From: Hymenobacter cavernae
GTDB lineage: Bacteria > Bacteroidota > Bacteroidia > Cytophagales > Hymenobacteraceae
Direction of reading: 5' to 3'
Length of the DNA: 64,000 bases
Assembly: GCF_014641455.1 (NCBI RefSeq)
Contig: NZ_BMHT01000002.1
Span: 518,605 to 582,604, forward strand
The notes under the pieces are model-generated. The model did no database searches. It was not told the origin of the DNA and saw nothing but the letters and a program-made list of their open reading frames with translations. Of this stretch, positions 16,902-24,695 are shown one piece after another. Within the stretch, counting starts at the first letter, position 1, and each line of letters opens with the position of its first letter. A program made the translations under genes and the position numbers.

Positions 16902-18158
16902 ATGCTACACTATTTACTGTATCCTTCGCTACTGCTACTCTTAACAATAACAGCGTGCGGGCAACGACAAACCACGGAATCTGCCTCGCAGGCAGCTGCT
17001 GAAACTACCGTTACGAATCCTGCTTTAAAGCCTGCGCCAGCTCAGCCAGCTGCGCCCGACACGGTAGATGCCAGCCGGACGCACCTAGGTTACCATGAAG
17101 GCCATGATACTACTTTTTACATCGGGCAGCAGCGCTACCGATTGCTGTTGCGCGCCGAAACGGATTCGACCAAGCCGCTGGTAACAACGTCGGAAGGCGT
17201 GGTAGGGCCCACCTTTGCCGCCGATACGAGCGCCTTTGCTCAAGACGGCAGCGTGCAGGGCTACGAAGGCAGCCAGCTTATCACGCTACTCGACCCAGCA
17301 GGACGGCAAGTGTTTCGTCGACGGTTGCGCAAGGCTGATTTTTACAACGTGCTCAGCCGCGACGTGGTGATGGTCAGCAACCCGGAGCGACCTAGGTTCA
17401 TCGGCTACCACGCCCCGAGCCAAACCCTGGCTTTCCTGCTCGATGTCGGTATTCCCTACAGCGACGTGTGGCAGGAGTGCGTCATCGTGCTGGGGCTCGA
17501 TGGTAGGGTGCGGCGCTTAGCTGCCAGCTACACTTCTAACTACGAGAGTCCCGACTGCGAGCCGCGCCTGCTGCCTGACGGCACCGTGCTGACCTGCCAG
17601 GAACTGCTGCGCCTGAACGAACGCCCAGTGAATCTGTTGAAGCCGAAAGCGCAGCTGCTGGCGGCTTTCCCCTTGAGCGACACGACGCTGTGCACCATCT
17701 ATCAGTACGGTGAGTACCATGACCGACCCGGCGAAGCACTTGGCACGCAGATGGATGCTACGGAAACGGCTGGCTTCTACGCTCCGGAATGGGTGGAGGA
17801 CAAAGCACGCCGCAACATGCCGAATGCGTTTATAAGCAGCCTGAAAGGTCGCGTGCTGAAAGCATTTCGCTACAACGGCCCAGAGGGCACTATTGGTTAC
17901 GACGTGCCGCGACACTACATAAGGCAAACTCATACCTACTGCTTGCTGGATGCAGAACGCGGGGTGTACTTAATAGATAAGCATAACCCCTCGAGCGTTA
18001 CTGAAGTACCATTCTCGCAGATGAAACACTTTCAGGGGCCTCAACGACCCTCGGAGATGCGCTTTCAGGTAGAAGCCCTGATGGCAAAGTATGTGTTCTA
18101 TGCCGATACGGCGCAGCCCACGCAAATGCGCTACCAGCGTATTGCCCGGCTGGAGTAA
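16902..18158 (+). CDS. Lipoprotein of unknown function
   Basis: A 418-residue protein with a lipoprotein signal (LLLLLTITACG, lipidated Cys near residue 19) followed by a low-complexity Ala/Pro/Thr linker. The body is rich in beta-strand patterns (FYIGQQRYRLLLRAETDS, GSVQGYEGSQLITLLDPAGRQVFRRRL) and could be a beta-propeller-like domain. I do not recognise the family. The ATG at 16902 is preferred because it starts directly before the signal; an upstream ATG at 16866 would add 12 residues. Confidence 0.7.
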   Translation: MLHYLLYPSLLLLLTITACGQRQTTESASQAAAETTVTNPALKPAPAQPAAPDTVDASRTHLGYHEGHDTTFYIGQQRYRLLLRAETDSTKPLVTTSEGVVGPTFAADTSAFAQDGSVQGYEGSQLITLLDPAGRQVFRRRLRKADFYNVLSRDVVMVSNPERPRFIGYHAPSQTLAFLLDVGIPYSDVWQECVIVLGLDGRVRRLAASYTSNYESPDCEPRLLPDGTVLTCQELLRLNERPVNLLKPKAQLLAAFPLSDTTLCTIYQYGEYHDRPGEALGTQMDATETAGFYAPEWVEDKARRNMPNAFISSLKGRVLKAFRYNGPEGTIGYDVPRHYIRQTHTYCLLDAERGVYLIDKHNPSSVTEVPFSQMKHFQGPQRPSEMRFQVEALMAKYVFYADTAQPTQMRYQRIARLE

Positions 18159-18265
18159 CGAGCTAGGTTCTAAAGAGCCGCTTACTACAATTTGATGCAC
18201 TTGCGCGAAGAATAAAGCGAGCTTTGCGGGTTATAAGCATACTAAGTGCATCTTAAGTAAACGCT

Positions 18266-19756
18266 GTGACCCGACCGAAACTCGCTTCCTCTCTCAAACA
18301 ACCCGCTGCCGTTGTTGGCGCCGGCATTGCGGGCATTGCCACGGCCGTGCGGCTAGCTTTGAAGGGCCACGCTGTGACGGTGTTTGAGGCCGCCGATACG
18401 TTTGGGGGCAAGATGCACCAGTTTGAGCTGCCCGGCGGCTACCGCTTCGATGCGGGACCCTCGTTATTTACACTGCCTCAACTGGTTGACGATATATTCC
18501 GGCTGGCGGGGCGCGACCCGAAAGAGCACTTTCGCTACGAGCGGCTCGACCCCATCACGCACTACTTCTTCGCCGACGGCACCCGCCTTAATGCCTGGGC
18601 CGATACGGAGAAATTTGCCGCCGAAATCGAAGCCAAGCTAGGTGTGCCAGCCCGCGACGTGGTGAGCTTTCTGAGCCGGAGTGCCCACGCTTACCACGCC
18701 ACCGAGAAGACGTTTCTGCACAAGTCGCTGCATAAGGCGGGCACATATTTTAACGCCGACGTGCTGAAAGCCCTGGCCGCGCTGCCGGGCCTAGGTCTGA
18801 CGGGCACCATGCACCAGCGCCACGCCAAGGCTTTCCAGGACCCGCGCCTCGTGCAGCTTTTCGACCGATTTGCCACCTACAACGGCTCCGACCCGTACCA
18901 GGCGCCGGCCACGCTCAGCCTGATTCCGCACCTGGAGCACGGCATTGGCGCTTTCTACCCGGAAGGCGGCATCTACAGCATTGCGCGCAGCCTGGTGGAA
19001 CTGGCCGAGGAGTTAGGCGTGAGCTTCCACTACAACGAACCCGTGGAGGAAATCCTGACGGCCGGGGGACGCGTGACGGGCGTGCGCACGTCCTTGGATG
19101 TGTACGATATGGGCGTGGTAGTCAGCAACATGGACGTGGTGCCGACCTACCGAAAGCTCTTGCCCCACCAGCCCGCGCCGGAGCGCACCCTAGGTCAGCC
19201 GCGTTCTTCTTCGGCCCTGATTTATTACTGGGGAATTGCCCACGCGTTCGACGAGCTAGGTTTGCACAACATCTTCTTTTCTAAAGACTACAAGCAGGAG
19301 TTTGACGCCATATTCCAGCAAAAAACCGTCAGCACCGACCCGACGGTGTACGTGAACATCACCTCCAAAAAGACGCTCACGGATGCGCCCGCTGGCCACG
19401 AAAACTGGTTTGTGATGGTGAACGTGCCCCACCACCAGGGCCAGGATTGGGACGCCCTCATCCAGCAAACCCGCCAGGCCGTGCTCGACAAAGTGAGCCG
19501 GAACCTAGGTGTCGCCGTGGAGCCGCTGATTCGGGCGGAGCAGGTGTGGGACCCGCGCGGTATTGAGCAGCGCACGTCGTCGTTTGGCGGCGCTTTGTAT
19601 GGCAGCAGCTCCAACAACGCGCTGGCCGCATTTCTGCGCCACCCCAACTTTTCGCGGAAGCTCGATGGGCTCTACTTTTGCGGTGGCAGCGTGCACCCCG
19701 GCGGCGGGATTCCGCTGTGCCTGCTCTCGGCCAAGATTGTGGCCGACCTGGTTTAG
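18266..19756 (+). CDS. crtD: 1-hydroxycarotenoid 3,4-desaturase (CrtI/CrtD family)
   Basis: A 496-residue FAD-dependent carotenoid desaturase. The N-terminal dinucleotide-binding motif VVGAGIAGIATAVRLALKGHAVTVFEA and the C-terminal GLYFCGGSVHPGGGIPLCLLSAKI are signatures of the CrtI family. In Bacteroidota the member next to CruF is normally CrtD, which introduces the 3,4 double bond after C-1' hydration in monocyclic carotenoids such as saproxanthin-type pigments. The start is GTG. cruF follows 236 bases downstream, with an inverted repeat between them. Confidence 0.83.
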   Translation: MTRPKLASSLKQPAAVVGAGIAGIATAVRLALKGHAVTVFEAADTFGGKMHQFELPGGYRFDAGPSLFTLPQLVDDIFRLAGRDPKEHFRYERLDPITHYFFADGTRLNAWADTEKFAAEIEAKLGVPARDVVSFLSRSAHAYHATEKTFLHKSLHKAGTYFNADVLKALAALPGLGLTGTMHQRHAKAFQDPRLVQLFDRFATYNGSDPYQAPATLSLIPHLEHGIGAFYPEGGIYSIARSLVELAEELGVSFHYNEPVEEILTAGGRVTGVRTSLDVYDMGVVVSNMDVVPTYRKLLPHQPAPERTLGQPRSSSALIYYWGIAHAFDELGLHNIFFSKDYKQEFDAIFQQKTVSTDPTVYVNITSKKTLTDAPAGHENWFVMVNVPHHQGQDWDALIQQTRQAVLDKVSRNLGVAVEPLIRAEQVWDPRGIEQRTSSFGGALYGSSSNNALAAFLRHPNFSRKLDGLYFCGGSVHPGGGIPLCLLSAKIVADLV

Positions 19757-19828
19757 TAGTTTTGAGCTTTAAGTGTTGAATTTTGAATGACGCTATTTTG
19801 TCGGGGTTTAAACAATGGGCTAAACCTA

Positions 19829-19905
19829 TCATTCCGAGCAGGGCGAGGAATCTGGGCTTAGCAACCTAGGTTCGTTACCCAGATTCCTCGCCCTGCTCGG
19901 AATGA
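19829..19905. repeat. Inverted repeat, family C copy 1
   Basis: Perfect 28-base arms (19829-19856 and 19878-19905). The 21-base loop holds AACCTAGGTT at 19863-19872. It lies between crtD and cruF on the same strand. A second copy is at 32937-33016. Confidence 0.92.
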
Positions 19906-19992
19906 CAGTCGATTCATAACGGCACAGAACAAATTCGCCTGATCCCGTAAGGTTAATTCAGCACTCAACATTAAGCATTCAACATTTCCTGC

Positions 19993-20685
19993 ATGTCTTT
20001 TTCCGAATCAACTCAACAGGCTCCTACGCCGCAGCTAACCGCGTCCAGCGCCTACAATCGGCGGCTGCGCGTGGCGCAGGGTGTGCTGTTGCTTTTTCAC
20101 GTCACGGGCTTTTTGGGGCTGGCTTTTTCCCAGGACCCTAGCTTTTATTTGCAGTTTGTGCCCCTGAACCTGCTGCTTACCATGCTGCTGCTGCTCGCCT
20201 TCCAGCCCGACCGGAGTGCGGCGTTTGTGGTTTTCTGCATCACGGTGGCGGCGGTGAGCTTCTTCGTGGAAGTGGCTGGCGTGCAGACCGGCCGGCTGTT
20301 TGGGCAGTACGACTACGGTGCGGTACTGGGCTGGAAATGGATGGGCGTACCGCTGCTCATCGGCCTCAACTGGCTCATGCTGACCTATATGGCCGGCATT
20401 CTGGCCGAATACGTGCGGGTACCTAGCTTCGTGCGGGCTATCATTGCTGCCATTTTGGTGGTGGGCATGGATGTGTGCATCGAGCCGGTGGCCGTGCGCT
20501 ACGGCTTCTGGACATGGCGCTACGACATTATCCCGATGCAGAACTTCAAAGCCTGGTTTGCGCTGGCGCTCATCCTTCAGGTGTACTTCAACCGCACCTA
20601 CTTCGTGAAGCGCAACCCGCTGGTGCCGTTCGTGTACCTGTTGCAGCTGCTGTTCTTCTTCGGGCTCGGGATGATTGGCGGGTAG
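19993..20685 (+). CDS. cruF: Carotenoid 1',2'-hydratase (CruF type)
   Basis: A 230-residue integral membrane protein of the carotenoid biosynthesis/DUF422 family with about seven hydrophobic segments. FEVxGVxTGxxFGxYxY is seen as FFVEVAGVQTGRLFGQYDYG, and the late NRTYF segment also fits. CruF adds water to the 1',2' double bond of acyclic carotenoid ends, giving the hydroxylated substrate for CrtD. The pairing with crtD suggests a monocyclic hydroxylated carotenoid such as those that make Hymenobacter red to pink. Confidence 0.83.
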   Translation: MSFSESTQQAPTPQLTASSAYNRRLRVAQGVLLLFHVTGFLGLAFSQDPSFYLQFVPLNLLLTMLLLLAFQPDRSAAFVVFCITVAAVSFFVEVAGVQTGRLFGQYDYGAVLGWKWMGVPLLIGLNWLMLTYMAGILAEYVRVPSFVRAIIAAILVVGMDVCIEPVAVRYGFWTWRYDIIPMQNFKAWFALALILQVYFNRTYFVKRNPLVPFVYLLQLLFFFGLGMIGG

Positions 20686-20718
20686 GCCAACCTAGGGCAT
20701 CTTCTTGCGGTATAACGA

Positions 20719-20762
20719 AAAGGCAGCGTAGGCTTCAATCTTGGAGTCTCCGCTGCCTTTTA
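20719..20762 (+). terminator. Intrinsic terminator after cruF
   Basis: AAAGGCAGCG and CGCTGCCTTT form a 10-bp stem around a 22-base loop, followed by TTA. It lies 33 bases after the cruF stop. Confidence 0.65.
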
Positions 20763-20879
20763 TCCTTTCTCACCGTACGCTTTCTGCTGCTCCTGCTGCT
20801 GCTGGCTTTCGGCACCGCTCGCCAGCCGTCGGGCGCCGCTGGTGCGGTGCGTCAGGTTTTCGCAGCTCAGCCTCTTCGT

Positions 20880-21467
20880 ATGCAAAACATCATCTTCTTC
20901 GGCAACAGCCTGACGGCTGGCTACCAGCTCCGCGCCAGCGAAGCGTTTCCGTCGCTCATTCAACAACGCCTTGATTCACTTCAGCTTCCGTACAAAGCTT
21001 TCAACTACGGCGTAAGCGGCGAGACGACTGCCGGCGGTCGGCAGCGCCTTGCCGGCGTGCTGGCCCGCCAGCCGGTCGATGTATTTGTGCTGGAGCTAGG
21101 TGCCAATGACGGCCTGCGCGGCATTCCGGTGCGCGAAACCACGCAGAACCTGCAACACATTATCGATCAGGTGCGGCTGAAATATCCGCAGGCGCGCATC
21201 GTGCTCGTCGGCCTGGAGTTTCCCTTCGATTTGAGCATGCTAGGCGGACACCAATACGGTCGGTACGCAGCCGAGTTTAAAGCCCTGTTTCGCACCCTGG
21301 CGGAGAAGAACAACGTCGCTTTTGTGCCGTTTTTGCTGCAAGGCGTCCTCGGTATCCGGGAGTTGAACCTACCCGATGGCGTACACCCCAACGCGCAGGG
21401 GCAGAAGATATTAGCCGATAACGTGTGGGCCGTACTGCAAACGGTTCTGACGAGCAGTAGGATGTAG
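20880..21467 (+). CDS. SGNH/GDSL arylesterase-like hydrolase
   Basis: A 195-residue TesA-like esterase. Block I is FFGNSLTAG (catalytic Ser), block III is LGANDGLRG (oxyanion Asn), and the Asp-His pair is DGVHPN near the C-terminus. It would cleave aryl or acyl esters. The ATG at 20880 gives a leaderless protein, but the same frame upstream encodes a signal-peptide-like stretch (VRFLLLLLLLAFG, about 20775-20815) with no ATG, GTG or TTG, so the mature protein may be exported from a non-standard start. Its stop codon (21465-21467) lies inside a family A inverted repeat. Confidence 0.82.
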   Translation: MQNIIFFGNSLTAGYQLRASEAFPSLIQQRLDSLQLPYKAFNYGVSGETTAGGRQRLAGVLARQPVDVFVLELGANDGLRGIPVRETTQNLQHIIDQVRLKYPQARIVLVGLEFPFDLSMLGGHQYGRYAAEFKALFRTLAEKNNVAFVPFLLQGVLGIRELNLPDGVHPNAQGQKILADNVWAVLQTVLTSSRM

Positions 21468-21565
21468 CGCGAAGCTCCCGCTTCGCGCATCGTTGAACGA
21501 CTAAACCTAGGTGCTGCACCAACGAATATCGTTCAACGATACGCGAAGCGGGAGCTTCGCGCTAC
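21464..21565. repeat. Long inverted repeat, family A copy 3
   Basis: Arms 21464-21500 and 21529-21565 (37 bases, one mismatch); the loop holds ACCTAGGT. It lies between convergent genes and its left end supplies the TAG stop of the esterase gene; the right end stops 4 bases short of the GT35 stop codon. Confidence 0.93.
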
Positions 21566-21569
21566 GGTT

Positions 21570-23222
21570 CTACTTCACGTTATACATTTTCTGGTAGTAC
21601 TCTGTGGCCATACGGTTGGAGCCGAACTCGGGCTCGATTTCGCGCATGGCGGTTTTGGCGATGTTCAGAAACTGATCGGGCTGGCCGTAGTAGAGCGGCA
21701 CGATTTCGTTTTCCAGCACATCAAGCAGGTTCGTGGCCTCGATGTCGTCCTTTACGTTGTCGGGCTGGTTGATGTCGGTGTGCCCGATGAGGAAGCCATT
21801 TTCGCCGTGGCGCACAAACTCCGGAATCCAGCCGTCGGCGATGCTCAGGCTCAGGCTGGCGTTCATGGCAGCGGTCATGCCGCTGGTGCCCGACGCTTCG
21901 CGGGGGAAGCGGGGCGTGTTCAGCCAGATATCCGAACCCTTCTTCATGTAGGCCGACAAAGCTAGCTCGTAGCCCGTCAGCACGGCGCAGTTTTTCTGCC
22001 CTTTCACGCGACGGATAATGCTGTTAAACAGGTTGATAGCGCCGTAATCCTTGGGGTACGGCTTGCCTGCCCAAATCACCTGCACCGGCCGGTCGGCGTC
22101 GTTGATGATCTTCAGGAACCGCTCGAAGTGGTGCAGAATCAGGTCGGCGCGCTTATAGCCGGCGAAGCGGCGGGCCCACACCACCGTCAGCTTGTCGGGG
22201 TCGAGCAGGGTGCCCGTCTGGTCGGCTACAATCTTGAAAAACTCCTGCTTCAGCTCGCGCTTGCGGGCTTTCAGCGCCGCGTCGTCGTTGGCTTCGAGAG
22301 CTTCGTGCAGGGTTTTGTCGCGCCAGTAGGTGCCGTTCTGGGCGTTGGTGATGGGGATGATCGGGCAGATGCCTTCGTAGTGGCCCCACATTTCGTTGGC
22401 TACGTCGCCGTGCACTTTCGATACGCCGTTGGCAATGTGCGAGAAGCGCAGCGCCGTGAGCGTGTAGTTCAGCGCATCATTTTCGACGCGTGCTACCTTA
22501 CGCACCTCGTCAGCGGGAACAGGACCGAAGAAAGACATTTTCTCCAGCAAGCTCATCGGATGCTCCTCATTACCAGCCAGCTCCGGCGTGTGCGTCGTGA
22601 ACACGAGGCGCTTCTGTACCTCGGCCAATTGACGGCCGTGCTTCTCGTAGAGGTAGAACGCCAGGGGCAGGCCGTGTCCTTCGTTGAGGTGGTACACATC
22701 CACGTTCACGCCCAGCAGATCAAGCAGCTTGCCACCGCCCACGCCCAGCAGAATCGACTGCGCAATGCGGGCCGCCGTGTCGGCGTCGTAGAGGTGGTGG
22801 GAAATGGTACGCGAGATGAAGTCGTTCTCGGGAATATCGGTGGTCAGGAAGAACATCGGGGCCGTGCCGAACGTGTCGGGGGCTAGGTACAAGGCTTTCA
22901 CCATCACCTCTGTATCGTGGATGGTGATGGGGAAAACCAGGCCGGTGTCTTCCAGGAATGAGTACGATTTCTGGCGGAAGTCAGCGCGCATCGTCTGGTC
23001 TTCGTTACGGCCTTGGTCGTAGTAGCCGAAGCTCCACAAGATGCTGATACCGATAAGGTTCTGCTTCAGCTCATACACCGAGCGCATGTGCGAGCCAGCC
23101 AGGAAGCCCAGGCCGCCGGAGTACGTTTTCAGCGCCTGATCGAGCGCAAATTCCATCGAAAAGTAAGCAGCCTGGGTTTTGAACTCGGGCGCGGGTGTGT
23201 AAGGTTTGAATTCGAAAGCCAT
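21570..23222 (-). CDS. GT35 alpha-glucan phosphorylase homologue
   Basis: A 550-residue protein of the short Bacteroidota alpha-glucan phosphorylase group. AAYFSMEFALDQALKTYSGGLGFLAGSH (N-terminal), YHLNEGHG, RFAGYKRADLIL and FPREASGTSGM are recognisable. In classical GT35 enzymes the PLP-binding Lys sits in GTxxMK; here the aligned stretch is SGMTAAMN with Thr at about residue 450, so phosphorolysis by the usual mechanism is doubtful. It may act as a non-PLP glycosyltransferase or glucan-binding protein. The ATG at 23222 is chosen over a longer frame. Confidence 0.78.
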   Translation of the reverse strand: MAFEFKPYTPAPEFKTQAAYFSMEFALDQALKTYSGGLGFLAGSHMRSVYELKQNLIGISILWSFGYYDQGRNEDQTMRADFRQKSYSFLEDTGLVFPITIHDTEVMVKALYLAPDTFGTAPMFFLTTDIPENDFISRTISHHLYDADTAARIAQSILLGVGGGKLLDLLGVNVDVYHLNEGHGLPLAFYLYEKHGRQLAEVQKRLVFTTHTPELAGNEEHPMSLLEKMSFFGPVPADEVRKVARVENDALNYTLTALRFSHIANGVSKVHGDVANEMWGHYEGICPIIPITNAQNGTYWRDKTLHEALEANDDAALKARKRELKQEFFKIVADQTGTLLDPDKLTVVWARRFAGYKRADLILHHFERFLKIINDADRPVQVIWAGKPYPKDYGAINLFNSIIRRVKGQKNCAVLTGYELALSAYMKKGSDIWLNTPRFPREASGTSGMTAAMNASLSLSIADGWIPEFVRHGENGFLIGHTDINQPDNVKDDIEATNLLDVLENEIVPLYYGQPDQFLNIAKTAMREIEPEFGSNRMATEYYQKMYNVK

Positions 23223-23274
23223 GAAGGAAAGTGGGACGAAATAAAAGTGAAACCTAAGTTCGGGCACAGGCCCG

Positions 23275-23311
23275 AAAAAAGCGGAAGTCGAACCTAGGGT
23301 TCAGCTTCCGC
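23275..23311 (-). terminator. Intrinsic terminator for the DUF2383 gene (minus strand)
   Basis: Read on the minus strand, GCGGAAG and CTTCCGC pair around a loop that contains an inner GAACC/GGTTC stem with CCTAGG, followed directly by TTTTTT. It lies 24 bases after the stop of the four-helix gene and before the GT35 gene. Confidence 0.8.
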
Positions 23312-23334
23312 CTTCCGGTGCAAGAAAGCAAAAT

Positions 23335-23787
23335 TTAGGGGTGACTCACGCCACCGAGGCTTTTAAGCTTCTGATAGGTCTGCTGCGAAACCTGGTACTG
23401 GCGCTCCACGGCCTGGCGCACGGGCGCGGGCAGGTCGTGCGTTTCCAGCGCATCCTGGTAGGCTTTCAGGGCCCACTCTTCGCCGTACACGTTGGAGTCG
23501 AGGATGGCCTTTTCGTCTTTGCCGGTCACGAGGGCCTTGGCGTCCATCCAGCCGCGAAAGAATTTGCCTTTGGTGGTGGTGCCGGTTTCGGCTTTGCCGC
23601 CGGCGCTGCTGGCGAAGCCATTCAACTCATTGGCAAACTGTTGGCTCTGGCTGACCAGCTGCTGGTAATAGGCTTTGTGCTCGGGATCTTTGCTGTCTTC
23701 GGCCGCGTGCCGGTAGCCTTCGATGCGGTCGTTGATGAACAGGGTTAGCTCGTTGAGCGTATCGGCAACGTTGGAGTTTGTGGACAT
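23335..23787 (-). CDS. PA2169/DUF2383-family four-helix-bundle protein
   Basis: A 150-residue all-helical protein of the DUF2383 (PA2169) family, which adopts a ferritin-like four-helix fold. FINDRIEGYRHAAEDSKDPEHKAYYQQLVSQSQQFANEL and DEKAILDSNVYGEEWALKAYQDALE fit the family, with conserved Glu and His positions. Function is unproven; the family is common in stress-response settings. It stands alone between two other genes and has its own terminator. Confidence 0.78.
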   Translation of the reverse strand: MSTNSNVADTLNELTLFINDRIEGYRHAAEDSKDPEHKAYYQQLVSQSQQFANELNGFASSAGGKAETGTTTKGKFFRGWMDAKALVTGKDEKAILDSNVYGEEWALKAYQDALETHDLPAPVRQAVERQYQVSQQTYQKLKSLGGVSHP

Positions 23788-24021
23788 AGCAGTAGAGATA
23801 AAAGTGAAAGAACCGCTGCCCTGGGCTAGGTAGCTGACGGCTCGCTTTCAGAAACGAAGGCGGCAAGAAAGGGTTGGGGTGAGTGCCCGAATCCGTAGAG
23901 ACTACGGTTCTGCTTGCTGAATGGACGCAGCTGAATGCCCCGCGGCGCGGGCCTGCGGGCCCGGAAAATCACGTATCTGCTCGACTATGAAGCATTTGTG
24001 AATTTATTGTATATTCGTAGT

Positions 24022-24507
24022 ATGAAAACAGTATCTACTTTCGCTTATCTGCTATTAGTTCCGCAACTCTCCTGGCTAACCTACGACAACAACGCCACCA
24101 AGACCGTCGCCCCGCCCGCCGGTAGTCACGTAGTACAAGTGCGGGTTATCGGTCAGAATATGAGCGGGCTAGGCGCTGAGCTGTCGGTGCGCTCGGTACT
24201 GGATTGGGACCGGGGCCACAATCCGGGCCCCACGCTCTACAAAGCGTTCGGAAATAAGATAAACGAAACGTACACCATCGGCACCTTTGGGCGCATGGAT
24301 TATGTGGAAGCTTCGGTTTCCTTCAAAAATGTTCTTTTCGACAACCGACCCCCAGCAAATGCGCACCTGCGCTTAGAAATCATTACCGATGGCCGGGTCG
24401 GCGAAGTAACCCGGCTCGATGCCAATTCCATGAACGACAGAGTGTGGAAGGTAGAATACGACCCGCATCTGCGCGGCACAGTAGCGGTAGAAACCAATAA
24501 GTTATAG
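24022..24507 (+). CDS. Exported protein of unknown function
   Basis: A 161-residue protein with an N-terminal signal-like segment (MKTVSTFAYLLLVPQLSWL). The rest has alternating beta-strand patterns (VVQVRVIGQNMSGLGAELSVRSVL, YVEASVSFKNVLFDNRPP) and no Cys or known catalytic motif. I do not recognise the family. The ATG at 24022 is chosen because the longer frame (to 23935) lacks a signal. An intrinsic terminator follows. Confidence 0.6.
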   Translation: MKTVSTFAYLLLVPQLSWLTYDNNATKTVAPPAGSHVVQVRVIGQNMSGLGAELSVRSVLDWDRGHNPGPTLYKAFGNKINETYTIGTFGRMDYVEASVSFKNVLFDNRPPANAHLRLEIITDGRVGEVTRLDANSMNDRVWKVEYDPHLRGTVAVETNKL

Positions 24508-24549
24508 GCAAACCTAGGTTGTAGTGCCGCTCGCTTATTTCGTGTATTC

Positions 24550-24583
24550 AAAGCCCGGTTCTGCTCCAGAGCCGGGCTTTTTT
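24550..24583 (+). terminator. Intrinsic terminator
   Basis: AAAGCCCGG and CCGGGCTTT form the stem of a GC-rich hairpin followed by TTTTTT. It ends the transcript of the exported protein gene. Confidence 0.9.
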
Positions 24584-24695
24584 GTTGGGTTTCGCGCCGG
24601 ATTCAACGCGGTGGCAGCACCCAGGCTAGGGCTACAGCCCGGTTGAACGACTATGGTAATACAGTCCCGAGTTTTAACCTTCCGTCTTCCTCCGC

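Noticed and set aside
20475..20880. Upstream extension of the esterase frame by 135 residues
   Set aside because: It overlaps cruF in another frame and passes through the cruF terminator; the conserved SGNH domain starts at 20880.
22128..22886. 252-residue open frame on the plus strand
   Set aside because: It is fully antisense to the GT35 gene, has no recognisable domain, and is a shadow of the GC-rich codon pattern.
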